Position numbers and translations under genes: made by a program
Shown: positions 7,885 to 17,726 of the stretch, one piece after another
How positions within the stretch are numbered: the first letter of the stretch is position 1
Layout: every line of letters starts with the position of its first letter
Notes under the pieces: generated by a model
The model's input: only the letters and a program-made list of their open reading frames with translations
Database searches by the model: none
Told to the model about the DNA's origin: nothing
Source: Mycobacterium sp. 852002-51961_SCH5331710
GTDB lineage: Bacteria > Actinomycetota > Actinomycetes > Mycobacteriales > Mycobacteriaceae
DNA: 51,354 nucleotides
Direction of reading: 5' to 3'
NCBI RefSeq assembly: GCF_001665535.1
Contig: NZ_LZSQ01000120.1
Coordinates: 1-51,354 of the forward strand

Positions 7885-8372
7885 AGCACTCGGTACACGC
7901 GGTAGTCGACGTGGTTGGGCGAGAGAATGTTGTAGCCCACCGCGACGACGCCGCCGAGCCACGCGTACCGCTCGTCGGACGTGGCGAACCTCGGCGTGGT
8001 ACGCACGTAGGTCTCGTCGAAGTCGAGCACCTCTCCTCGCGCCAACCGGTCGAGGCCGTCGGCGGGGACCTTGATGATGCCCGCGCTCTCGACGTGGATG
8101 AGCACGCCGTCGTGCGTACGCAGCGTCACGCGGACGTCGACCCGGCCGTACCCGTCGTCGCCGACCAACAGCCAGTCGCCGCCGCCCGGCAGCAGCTCAC
8201 CGCGAAGCCGCGGTCCGTCGACCGTGCCCCCGGTCGCGACGAACGTCATCCGCATGCCCGTGGTGGTCGGGATCGGTTGCGCCGGAAGCAGATCGACGTG
8301 CATGTCGAACAAGTGCTCCACCGGCAGGGCCGCCACGAGCGGCAATTGGTCGATCGCCGCGGCCGCGGTCAC
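7881..8372 (-). CDS. DUF3237 family protein
   Basis: A 163-residue protein matching the DUF3237 pattern: GGTVDGPRLRGELLPGGGDW, then VDVRVTLRTHDGVLI and a C-terminal YAWLGGVVAVGY. The family is a small beta-barrel with no established biochemical activity, often encoded near dehydrogenases and hydrolases of small-molecule catabolism. The GTG start at 8372 overlaps the preceding SnoaL-like stop, and its own stop overlaps the TetR start, so all three proteins are coupled. A role in processing or sensing a small molecule is inferred only from context. Confidence 0.85.
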   Translation of the reverse strand: MTAAAAIDQLPLVAALPVEHLFDMHVDLLPAQPIPTTTGMRMTFVATGGTVDGPRLRGELLPGGGDWLLVGDDGYGRVDVRVTLRTHDGVLIHVESAGIIKVPADGLDRLARGEVLDFDETYVRTTPRFATSDERYAWLGGVVAVGYNILSPNHVDYRVYRVL

Positions 8373-8752
8373 GAGCGGCCCCCGATCGCGGCCATCATCT
8401 GTGCGGAGTCGATGAACGAGTCCTTGCGGGCGACCAGGCCCTCGGGTGACACCACGACCACGTCGAGGCAGTCGAATCGGACGTCGCCATCGATCAACAC
8501 CCAGTCGAGCACCCAATGGGCGTCGCCGTAGAGCACCCGGTTGATCTCGAACGCGAAGCCCGGGAACTGTTGAAAGACACCCGCGAACGCGTCTCGCGCG
8601 GCATCGCGACCGACGGCGGGCTCGGCGTCCAGGTGGGTCCAGAACCGCGTATCGGTGGTGTGCAGGTCGGCGATCGCATCGGGGTCGCGGGCGGCCCACG
8701 CGGCGAAGTACCGCTCGGAAAGGGCCTTCAGGTCATGAGAGTTATTTTGCAT
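8369..8752 (-). CDS. SnoaL-like (NTF2 fold) protein
   Basis: A 127-residue cone-fold protein: N-terminal helix LSERYFAAWAARDPDAI, then strands ending in DCLDVVVVSPEGLVARKDSF. Families of this fold include isomerases, dehydratases and hydrolases, but no catalytic His/Asp set can be assigned here. The ATG at 8752 gives the cleanest N-terminus and lies inside the operator. No Shine-Dalgarno precedes it, and CATACT sits 6 nt upstream, so the message may be leaderless. TTG at 8788 and ATG at 8773 are possible longer starts. First gene of the SnoaL-DUF3237-TetR operon. Confidence 0.82.
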   Translation of the reverse strand: MQNNSHDLKALSERYFAAWAARDPDAIADLHTTDTRFWTHLDAEPAVGRDAARDAFAGVFQQFPGFAFEINRVLYGDAHWVLDWVLIDGDVRFDCLDVVVVSPEGLVARKDSFIDSAQMMAAIGGRS

Positions 8753-8788
8753 ACTCGCAGTATGTACTAACATACTCCGGGTATGCAA
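8747..8788. promoter_or_regulatory. 42-bp double-palindrome operator between divergent operons
   Basis: TTGCATAC at 8747-8754 is mirrored by GTATGCAA at 8781-8788. Inside are CATACT-CGC-AGTATG (8750-8764), AGTATGT-ACTA-ACATACT (8759-8776) and CATAC-TCCGG-GTATG (8771-8785). The whole 42 bp reads as two 20-bp arms matching at 17 of 20 positions. The spacing suits two or more regulator dimers. It covers the start codon of the SnoaL-like gene and lies about 105 bp upstream of the DUF1097-nitrile hydratase operon. The TetR protein at 7264-7884 is the likely ligand. Confidence 0.85.
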
Positions 8789-8893
8789 TAGTCTGTCGCC
8801 GAGCGGGGGCTAGAGCCGCGGCGGTCTCCGACGTTGTCATGAATCAAACATGGCCGTCACACCGCGGAAACACTTCGGCCTCAGAGTTTCTCC

Positions 8894-9436
8894 ATGGATT
8901 CAAGATCGGCATTGACGCTGAGCATCGGTGTGCTCGGCGGACTCGCGGTGGCGCTCACCGCGGAGGTGATCACGGTCCCGATCTGGGTGGTCTTCCTGAC
9001 GTGGGCCTCGTTCTTCTTCGTCGGTGGCGGAGTCGGCGGCTGGGTGCGGTCGCTGACGAGCAATCTGGCCGGCGTCGTGATCGCGTCGGCCAGCCTGTAT
9101 GCCGGACATCTGTTGGGCGGCAGCCTGTTGGCGATCGCGGTCGCCGTCGGCATCGGCAGCGCGGTGATGGTGCAGGCGTCCTGGGTTCCGCTGCTGTCGA
9201 CGACACCGGCGGTGGTGGTCGGGTTCGCGAGCACCGTCTCCACGGTGGCCGGTACGGGCAATGCGATCACCGTGACGTCGATATCGCATCCGGGCCTCGT
9301 CGCGGCGATGGCGTGCGTGCTGGGGGCGTCGTTCGGACTGTTGTCCGAATTCGTCGCGAAGGTGTTGACCCGCGAGACCGACCCGGCCCAGGCGAGTCCG
9401 GAGAGTTCCCCGACCACGGAAGGCAGCCCCGCGTAA
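8894..9436 (+). CDS. DUF1097 family inner-membrane protein
   Basis: A 180-residue membrane protein with about five hydrophobic segments (near 7-23, 27-50, 57-75, 79-100 and 133-151) and a polar, Ser/Thr/Glu-rich tail. The pattern matches DUF1097 (E. coli YcdZ type), whose function is not established. It is the first gene of the nitrile hydratase operon; its TAA overlaps the ATG of the beta subunit (TAATG). Context suggests movement of the nitrile or amide, or of cobalt, across the membrane, but this is inference. No clear ribosome binding site precedes the ATG. Confidence 0.75.
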   Translation: MDSRSALTLSIGVLGGLAVALTAEVITVPIWVVFLTWASFFFVGGGVGGWVRSLTSNLAGVVIASASLYAGHLLGGSLLAIAVAVGIGSAVMVQASWVPLLSTTPAVVVGFASTVSTVAGTGNAITVTSISHPGLVAAMACVLGASFGLLSEFVAKVLTRETDPAQASPESSPTTEGSPA

Positions 9437-10170
9437 TGAAACTGCAGCACTATCTCGGTGGCCTCGAGGGGCTGCCGGAACCGCTCAATTTCGAGAAGCG
9501 CGTGTTCGTCGAAGAGTGGGAGAAACGCATCTTCGGAATCCACGTCGCGATGATGGGGCTGTCGAACCACCTCGGTTCGGCGCTTCCGCAGTACGCCATC
9601 GACCAAGTGCCCACCGCGTTCAAGGACGAGTGGACGTGGGCCGATCTGCGTACCGGCGCCGAGGCGATGAACCCGTTCGACTACTTCAAGTTCCGCTATT
9701 ACGAGAAGTGGCTCGGCGGCATCACACAGTTCTTCATCGACAAGGGTTACGTGACCGAGGACGAATTGGCCGCGCGCAAGGAGGAATCGGCGACCGAGAG
9801 CGCCACCGCGGTCGATCCAGTGCCGGAGATCGACGACCAGGTCGTCGATTATCTACGCAGGGGTGACAGCCCCCGCCGCGACGTCGCACATCCGAAGTTC
9901 GCCGTCGGCGACTCCGTGCGGATCACCAACGTGCCCGCTGCCGCGCATACCCGCCTGCCGGGTTACCTCCGCGGTCGCGTGGGCACCGTGGAACGCATCT
10001 TCGAGGGCGACTACGCCTATTTCACGCACACCGGTGACGGCATCGGGGATCCGATGCCGATCTACATCGTCGCGTTCGATCCGCAGGAGCTGTTCGGCGA
10101 GCGCGCCGAGGGCGGCCCGCTGACGATCTACGCCGAGTTGTTCGAGGCCTACCTGGAAGGAGCCCGATGA
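9436..10170 (+). CDS. nthB: Nitrile hydratase, beta subunit
   Basis: Beta subunit of a metalloenzyme that hydrates nitriles to amides. It has 244 residues. The N-terminal half contains LRTGAEAMNPFDYF, aligning with the conserved FRFGIEQMNP of known beta subunits; the C-terminal SH3-like barrel has GYLRGRVGTVERIFEGDYAY. Arg72 and Arg179 correspond to the two conserved arginines that contact the oxidised cysteines of the alpha subunit. Compared with the Pseudonocardia thermophila protein as remembered, about 20 extra residues lie between 35 and 68. Gene order beta-alpha-activator is that of cobalt-type enzymes. The stop overlaps nthA by ATGA. Confidence 0.92.
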   Translation: MKLQHYLGGLEGLPEPLNFEKRVFVEEWEKRIFGIHVAMMGLSNHLGSALPQYAIDQVPTAFKDEWTWADLRTGAEAMNPFDYFKFRYYEKWLGGITQFFIDKGYVTEDELAARKEESATESATAVDPVPEIDDQVVDYLRRGDSPRRDVAHPKFAVGDSVRITNVPAAAHTRLPGYLRGRVGTVERIFEGDYAYFTHTGDGIGDPMPIYIVAFDPQELFGERAEGGPLTIYAELFEAYLEGAR

Positions 10171-10787
10171 GCGAACAGTTCCACTACCCCGACGACCGCG
10201 AGGTGTCCAGCGCCGCGAAAGTCGCTGCGCTGGAGTCGCTGTTGATCGAGAAAGGTGTGATCACCAATCAGACGGTCGACAAGGTGCTGTCGTACTTCGA
10301 ATCGGAGATGACACCGCTCAACGGCCGCAAGATCGTCGTGAAAGCCTGGACCGACCCGGATTTCGCGGCCCGCCTCGTGGTCGACACGCCCGCCGCGATC
10401 GCGGAGCTGGACCTGCCCGAGGGCATGGCCGGTGCCGAGGGTGAGCACCTGCAGGCCGTCGCCAACTCCCCCGGCGTGCACAATCTCGTCATCTGCACGC
10501 TGTGCTCGTGTTTCCCCTGGCCGGTGCTCGGTCTGCCGCCGTACTGGTACAAGGATCCGGTGTTCCGCGCCCGCGCGGCGCGCGAGCCGCGCAAGGTTCT
10601 CGCCGAGATCGGTGTCGAGCTGCCCGAGGACACCGAGATCAAGGTCTGGGACAGCAGCGGGCACTCCCGCTGGTTCGTGATTCCCGAACGTTCGGCCGGC
10701 ACCGAGCAATTCACCGACGAGGAGTTGATGGAACTGGTCACGACCGAATCCATGATGGGCGTCGCACTGGCGGGACCGGTCTCATGA
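10167..10787 (+). CDS. nthA: Nitrile hydratase, alpha subunit (cobalt type)
   Basis: Catalytic metal-binding subunit, 206 residues. The metal site is C110-T-L-C113-S114-C115; Thr at the second position marks the cobalt type, where iron enzymes have Ser. In characterised enzymes the second and third cysteines are oxidised to sulfinate and sulfenate. The flanks FPWPVLGLPPYWYKDP, EIKVWDSS and the C-terminal TTESMMGV are family signatures, and ALESLLIEKG lies near the N-terminus. Coupled to nthB and the activator by ATGA overlaps. Toyocamycin-type or thiocyanate-type substrates cannot be excluded from sequence alone. Confidence 0.95.
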   Translation: MSEQFHYPDDREVSSAAKVAALESLLIEKGVITNQTVDKVLSYFESEMTPLNGRKIVVKAWTDPDFAARLVVDTPAAIAELDLPEGMAGAEGEHLQAVANSPGVHNLVICTLCSCFPWPVLGLPPYWYKDPVFRARAAREPRKVLAEIGVELPEDTEIKVWDSSGHSRWFVIPERSAGTEQFTDEELMELVTTESMMGVALAGPVS

Positions 10788-11074
10788 GCCTGCACGAGAC
10801 CTGCACCACCGACCGGGCCGCCCCGCAGTTCGATCACGACTGGCAGCGCCGCGCCTTCGGCCTGGCGCTGGCGTTGTCGGAGTTCCGCCACTTCGACTGG
10901 AGCGACTTCCAGCAGAGCCTGATCGAGACGATCGGTCAGTGGGAGGACACACCGCAGGCCGAGCGAGGCGACTGGGAGTACTACGACCACTGGGTCAGCG
11001 CCCTGGAGAAGGTGATTCACGATCACCATCTACTGACCGCGCCCGCCCGGATGACCGGAGACAGCCATGACTGA
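10784..11074 (+). CDS. Nitrile hydratase accessory protein (activator/cobalt-insertion chaperone)
   Basis: A 96-residue protein resembling the small nitrile hydratase activator family, itself related to the beta-subunit N-terminus: FDHDWQRRAFGLALAL, then FDWSDFQQSLIETI and YYDHWVSALEKVI. In cobalt enzymes this protein exchanges with alpha to deliver metal and promote cysteine oxidation. It is at the short end of the family. The ATG overlaps the nthA stop, and its own stop overlaps cbtB by 8 nt. Confidence 0.88.
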   Translation: MSLHETCTTDRAAPQFDHDWQRRAFGLALALSEFRHFDWSDFQQSLIETIGQWEDTPQAERGDWEYYDHWVSALEKVIHDHHLLTAPARMTGDSHD

Positions 11075-11267
11075 CGCGACCGCCACCCGGGTCGAAGCCC
11101 GCGGACTGGTTGCGACGGCGTGGCTGACCGGGACGGCGTTCATGGCGTTGCTGATGCTGTATCTCGTCGGCCTCGACCAGGGCGCGACGTCGATCTTCGG
11201 ATCCGACACCCACATTCACGAGTTCGTGCACGACGCCCGCCACCTGCTCGGGTTCCCCTGCCACTAG
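11067..11267 (+). CDS. cbtB: CbtB-type cobalt transporter subunit, orphan
   Basis: A 66-residue protein with one transmembrane helix (about 15-36) followed by the CbtB hallmark HIHEFVHDARHLLGFPCH at the extreme C-terminus, rich in His plus a Cys. CbtB normally pairs with the multi-spanning CbtA and is usually cobalamin-riboswitch controlled; neither CbtA nor a riboswitch is visible here. Its overlap with the activator gene ties cobalt supply to nitrile hydratase synthesis. The TAG at 11265-11267 shares CTAG with the stop of the convergent prepilin peptidase gene. Confidence 0.88.
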   Translation: MTDATATRVEARGLVATAWLTGTAFMALLMLYLVGLDQGATSIFGSDTHIHEFVHDARHLLGFPCH

Positions 11268-11692
11268 ATCACCACGAGCGCGGTCGCCGCCGCCGCGGCC
11301 AGGCACATCGACAGTCCATGTGGTACAGGGCTATTCGATCGGCACAGCACGGCCCCGACGGCCCACACCGCCGTCACCAGCGGGGCGCCGAGCGCGGAGA
11401 GCGCCCACGCATCGACACCGAAAGAACCGGTCAACGCGCCGATGCCGATCGCGAGCTTGACATCGCCGGCGCCCATCGCCGTGGGGGCCACGAGATGCAC
11501 CGCCAGGTAGACGGCGAACAGGGCCAGGGCGCCCGTCAAGGCCACCAACCCACGGCCCACGACAGACGCGAGAATCAGGATCGCGAGTGCGCCCGGCAGC
11601 GTCAGCCAGTTCGGCAGCCGACGCTGTCGGATGTCGAATGCGCTCAACGCCATCAGCCACGCCAGCACTGCGGCGCAGGCCACTCCCCCCAC
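11264..11692 (-). CDS. Prepilin peptidase, A24 family
   Basis: A polytopic aspartic protease of 142 residues that would process type IV/Tad-type prepilins. The two catalytic Asp motifs are visible: DIRQRRLPN after the first helix and GAGDVKL in the middle. It lacks the N-terminal methyltransferase domain, as in the short archaeal/Tad-type enzymes and mycobacterial Rv2551c. GTG at 11692 is used; GTG at 11683 is an alternative with AGGTGG upstream. It lies 10 nt after aroE and is probably co-transcribed. No pilin genes are in the window. Confidence 0.85.
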   Translation of the reverse strand: MGGVACAAVLAWLMALSAFDIRQRRLPNWLTLPGALAILILASVVGRGLVALTGALALFAVYLAVHLVAPTAMGAGDVKLAIGIGALTGSFGVDAWALSALGAPLVTAVWAVGAVLCRSNSPVPHGLSMCLAAAAATALVVI

Positions 11693-11702
11693 CTACGAAA
11701 GG

Positions 11703-12503
11703 CTAACCGGGATCGAGCGCCGCCCTCATCGCATCTTTGGGCGCTGGCATCCCGGTGAATTGCTCGACCTGGGCGTACGCCTGGTTCAACAACATCTGCA
11801 GACCGCCGATCACCCGGCCGCCCGCATCCTGCACCGCGGCGGCCAACGGTGTCGGCCACGGGTCGTAGATGGCGTCGAGCAGCACCGGGATCCGCGCGAA
11901 GACCGATGCGTAGACCGCGGCCGCGTCGGCGGGAATGGTGTTGACCATCAGGTCCGCGTCGGCGACCGTCGCGCCGATCTCGGCGCCGTCGATGTCGCAC
12001 CACCGGCCGTCGACGCCCAGCCGCGTCGCCAGGTCCACCAGCGGTGCGGCCTTGTCCGGATTGCGGGCCGCGACGGTGATGCGCTGCACTCCGAGTTCGG
12101 CCAGCCCGACCACCACCGCGGGCGCCGTACCGCCGGAGCCGACCACGATGCCGTGGTTCGCCGCAACGCCCTCCAGAGCACCCGTCACGCCGTCGATGTC
12201 GGTGTTGTCGGCGCGCCACCCGGTCTCGATGCGCACGAGCGTGTTGGCCGAACCGACGAGTTCCGCCCGGGTGGTGCGCTCCTCGGCCACCGCGAGCGCC
12301 GCGAACTTGCCCGGCATCGTCACCGATACGCCCACCCACTCCGGGCCGAAACCCGTGACCAGTCCGGGCAGCCGCTCGGCCGTGCACTCGATGCGCTCGT
12401 AGGTCCAATCGTCCAGGCCGAGCGCCCGATACGCCGCCAGGTGTAGCTGCGGAGACCGGGAATGGGCGATCGGCGATCCGAGCACCGCCGCCTTACGGCT
12501 CAC
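11703..12503 (-). CDS. aroE: Shikimate dehydrogenase
   Basis: NADP-dependent reduction of 3-dehydroshikimate to shikimate. It has 266 residues. The N-terminal substrate domain has GSPIAHSRSPQLHLAAY and the catalytic Lys in VTMPGKFAAL; the conserved Asp is in NTDIDG. The Rossmann loop is GSGGTAPAVVVGL, and the C-terminus has GLQMLLNQAY. The GTG start at 12503 overlaps the mltG stop by GTGA. It belongs to the alaS-ruvX-mltG-aroE operon and supplies the fourth pathway enzyme missing from the aroC-K-B-Q cluster. Confidence 0.95.
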   Translation of the reverse strand: MSRKAAVLGSPIAHSRSPQLHLAAYRALGLDDWTYERIECTAERLPGLVTGFGPEWVGVSVTMPGKFAALAVAEERTTRAELVGSANTLVRIETGWRADNTDIDGVTGALEGVAANHGIVVGSGGTAPAVVVGLAELGVQRITVAARNPDKAAPLVDLATRLGVDGRWCDIDGAEIGATVADADLMVNTIPADAAAVYASVFARIPVLLDAIYDPWPTPLAAAVQDAGGRVIGGLQMLLNQAYAQVEQFTGMPAPKDAMRAALDPG

Positions 12504-13741
12504 CGTGCGGAGTCGAGCACACCGTTGCGCCGGGCGAGCTCGATGTTCGCGAGATGCTGTTGATAATCCCTGGTGAACAGGGTCGTCCCCTTCATGTCGA
12601 TGGTGACGAAGTACAACCAGTCGCCCGGCGCCGGATCCTCGGCGGCGGCCAGCGCGGCCGTGCTCGGCGAACAGATCGGGGTCGCCGGAAGCCCGGGCCG
12701 CACATAGGTGTTCCAGTCGTTGTGCTGGGCCCGGTCGGCGTCGGTGGTTGCCACCTCGATGCGGTCGAGCGGATAGTTCACCGTGGAATCGAATTCGAGC
12801 GTGCGGTTCTCGGCCAATCGGTTGTAAATGACCCGCGCCACCTTCGAGAAGTCCTCGGGCGTTGACTCGCGCTGTACCAGCGAGCCGACCGTCAGGATCT
12901 GATACGGCGACATGTCCATGGCCGCGGCCGTCTCGAGCAGGCCTCCGTTGGCGTATTGCGCTGCGCTGGTGGAGACCAGGTTGGCCAGGATCTCCTGCGG
13001 CTGCGCGGACGGGTCGATGTTCCACGTCCCCGCCGCGATCAACCCCTCGAGCCGGCGGTGGTCGTCGCCCATCGCCTCGACGGGGCCGACCGCCCAGTCG
13101 GCGACTCCCAGCGACGCCGGTGTCGCCTTTGCGGCCACGTTTTTCAACGCATCCGCAGACACGCAATGCCGCTGGCCGTCGAGGTCCACACACGTCGCCC
13201 TCGAGATCAGGGTGAGGATGCCTTCGGTGACGGCGTTGGTCTTCACGTCGCGCACATCGTCGAGCTGGCGCCCCTCGGGGATTGTCAGCTTACCGACGCG
13301 GTTCTTCGGATCCGACAGCCGCTCAACGGCATTGGCGGCCGGGATCTCGGTGCGCAGCTTGTAGTAGCCCGGCTGGATCGCCGAGATCGCGTCGTTGCCC
13401 TCGGCCGCGTCGACGAACGCGCTGGCGGTCGCGACGATGTTGTGCTCCTTCAGCGTCTTGCCGATCGCGGTGGTGGAGTCACCGTCGTGCACCTGGATCA
13501 CGACGTCGGTGACGCCGCTGCCGGTGAAGTCGTTACCGCCGAACAGCGAATGCCACATCTTGGAGCCGAGGAACACCGCGCCGATCACGACCATGATGAG
13601 CAGGCCGACGGCCAGACCACCGGCCAGCCGGCGCTTGCGCCGGCTGCGCGCCGCCCGGATCCGCTCCGCGCGCGTCATCCGGCGCCGCGGCGGACCGACG
13701 GCCACCGGTTCGGCCCGCTCGCGGCCCCATTGGTTAGTCAT
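12500..13741 (-). CDS. mltG: Endolytic transglycosylase MltG
   Basis: Inner-membrane murein transglycosylase that cuts nascent glycan strands. It has 413 residues: a basic cytoplasmic N-terminus, a transmembrane helix at about 40-60, a LysM-like region (about 75-135) and the YceG catalytic domain. The catalytic Glu is in VQRESTPEDFSKVARV, followed by IYNRL and a FDSTVNYPL motif. The ATG at 13741 overlaps the TAA of an 8-codon upstream frame and follows GAAGAGGT. It corresponds to Rv2553c. Confidence 0.93.
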   Translation of the reverse strand: MTNQWGRERAEPVAVGPPRRRMTRAERIRAARSRRKRRLAGGLAVGLLIMVVIGAVFLGSKMWHSLFGGNDFTGSGVTDVVIQVHDGDSTTAIGKTLKEHNIVATASAFVDAAEGNDAISAIQPGYYKLRTEIPAANAVERLSDPKNRVGKLTIPEGRQLDDVRDVKTNAVTEGILTLISRATCVDLDGQRHCVSADALKNVAAKATPASLGVADWAVGPVEAMGDDHRRLEGLIAAGTWNIDPSAQPQEILANLVSTSAAQYANGGLLETAAAMDMSPYQILTVGSLVQRESTPEDFSKVARVIYNRLAENRTLEFDSTVNYPLDRIEVATTDADRAQHNDWNTYVRPGLPATPICSPSTAALAAAEDPAPGDWLYFVTIDMKGTTLFTRDYQQHLANIELARRNGVLDSAR

Positions 13742-13767
13742 TACCGACCTCTTCGTTGGTTAGTCAT
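13730..13767 (-). repeat. Duplicated mltG start: 12-bp direct repeat forming an 8-codon leader frame
   Basis: ATGACTAACCAA occurs twice, reading 13767 to 13756 and 13741 to 13730 on the minus strand, 26 nt apart. The first copy opens a reading frame encoding MTNQRRGR that stops at TAA 13743-13741, sharing one base with the mltG ATG. The mltG product itself begins MTNQWGRERA. The leader starts inside the last codons of ruvX. It could couple ruvX and mltG translation. Confidence 0.7.
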
Positions 13768-14332
13768 CACCGTGCGCGGCGACGTGCTCATCCGCTCCTC
13801 GCGTGCGCGCCGCGGTACGCCGCTGGTCCAACCAGTTCTGCAGAATGCCCACCGCCGCCGCTTGATCGATGACCGACCGCTGCCCCTTGGCGCGGACACC
13901 GGCATCGCGCAGCGAGCGCTGAGCCACCACCGTAGTGAGTCGTTCGTCGGCGAGGCGCACGGGTGTCGGTGTGATCCGCGCGGCGAGAGCGTCGGCAAGC
14001 GCGACGGCGTCCGAAGCCGAGGACCCCGAGCGCTCGGCGAGCGTGCGCGGTAACCCGACGATGACCTCCACCGCGTCGAGGTCGGCAGCCAACGCCGCGA
14101 GTCGCCGGATGTGCCGGTTCGTGCGGTCGCGCCGCACGGTCTCGACCGGGGTGGCGAGGATGCCGTCGGGGTCGCTGGCGGCCACGCCGATGCGCACACT
14201 GCCGACGTCGATGCCCATCCGGCGGCCGCGCCCCGGGTCCGGCGGGTTCAGTGAATCCCCTGGCCGATCCGGCAGACGATCGCCTGATGCTGCCGGCGCA
14301 CGCGGATCGTCTCCCGTCGGTGTGGAATTCAC
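13760..14332 (-). CDS. ruvX: RuvX/YqgF Holliday-junction resolvase-like nuclease
   Basis: RNase H-fold protein of 190 residues, implicated in rRNA processing and DNA junction cleavage. The nucleotide/metal motif GIDVGSVRIGVAASDPDG carries the first Asp; VIVGLPRTL, VRLADERLTT and the final VIDQAAAVGIL complete the active-site set. About 38 Pro-rich N-terminal residues precede the core and may be partly untranslated. It begins 4 nt after the alaS stop. Near-identical to the M. tuberculosis Rv2554c core. Confidence 0.92.
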   Translation of the reverse strand: MNSTPTGDDPRAPAASGDRLPDRPGDSLNPPDPGRGRRMGIDVGSVRIGVAASDPDGILATPVETVRRDRTNRHIRRLAALAADLDAVEVIVGLPRTLAERSGSSASDAVALADALAARITPTPVRLADERLTTVVAQRSLRDAGVRAKGQRSVIDQAAAVGILQNWLDQRRTAARTRGADEHVAAHGDD

Positions 14333-14336
14333 GCCG

Positions 14337-17060
<2,724 letters not shown>

Positions 17061-17207
17061 GTCTGATACATCCTTGAAGTTTCGCTGGTACCTGCGACTA
17101 TTCGACCGCACTACAGTACCGGTCGCGGTTGTCACGCCGAAAAGTCAACGATCGGGTGCGGCCTGCAGTGCCCTGGTCAGACTTCTCCGGGTGTCACCGA
17201 CGTCACG

Positions 17208-17609
17208 TCAACCGCCGATGAAGCTCAGCCGGACCTTCCTTTTCGGGTTGTCGCGGTTGAGGTCGACGAGCACGATGCTCTGCCAGGTGCCGAGCTGCGG
17301 CTCGCCGTCCTCGACGGGCAGGGTCACCGACGGTGACACCAGCGCGGGCAACACATGGTCGGCGCCGTGTCCCGGCGAGCCGTGCGAGTGGCGGTAACGG
17401 TCGTCCCGCGGCAGCAGGCGTTCGAGCGTCTCGACGAGGTCGTCGTCGGAGCCCGCACCCGTCTCGATGATCGCCACACCCGCGGTCGCGTGCGGCACGA
17501 AGACGCTGCACAAACCGTCGCCGCGGCCGCCGCAGAACGAGCGCACCGCGTCGGTCAGGTCGATGATGCGGCGTTGGCCGGTCTCGATGTTCAGCACGTC
17601 GGAGTCCAC
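17208..17609 (-). CDS. YjbQ/UPF0047 family protein (Rv2556c-like)
   Basis: A 133-residue beta-rich trimeric-fold protein. The signature FVPHATAGVAIIE carries the conserved His; HGADHVLPALVSPSVTLPV and LGTWQSIVLVDLN follow. Thiamin phosphate synthase activity is reported for E. coli YjbQ; the role in mycobacteria is unknown. GTG at 17609 is chosen by comparison with relatives, and TACGCT 7 nt upstream suggests a leaderless start. Divergent from the gene at 17727. Confidence 0.88.
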   Translation of the reverse strand: MDSDVLNIETGQRRIIDLTDAVRSFCGGRGDGLCSVFVPHATAGVAIIETGAGSDDDLVETLERLLPRDDRYRHSHGSPGHGADHVLPALVSPSVTLPVEDGEPQLGTWQSIVLVDLNRDNPKRKVRLSFIGG

Positions 17610-17616
17610 GCCATCG

Positions 17617-17622
17617 AGCGTA
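17617..17622 (-). promoter_or_regulatory. Leaderless-type -10 of the YjbQ gene
   Basis: TACGCT fits TANNNT and is separated from the GTG start by 7 nt without any ribosome binding site. Confidence 0.4.
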
Positions 17623-17726
17623 CGAGGCGGCTCGCCGAATTCGTTGTATCGGCCACCGCTCAAGAGGAAGCTGAGAGGTGGTCCGGCGGCGCCGCTGGGG
17701 CGCTGCCCCGAACAAAGGGGGACGCC

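Noticed and set aside
8789..8893. Cobalamin or cobalt riboswitch upstream of the nitrile hydratase operon
   Set aside because: The 105-bp leader is too short and lacks recognisable B12-box sequence; the palindrome at 8747-8788 explains regulation better.
11264..11267. Insertion-site duplication at the end of the nitrile hydratase island
   Set aside because: CTAG is simply two overlapping TAG stops; the same arrangement occurs at 39292-39295 between unrelated genes, so it is not evidence of transposition.
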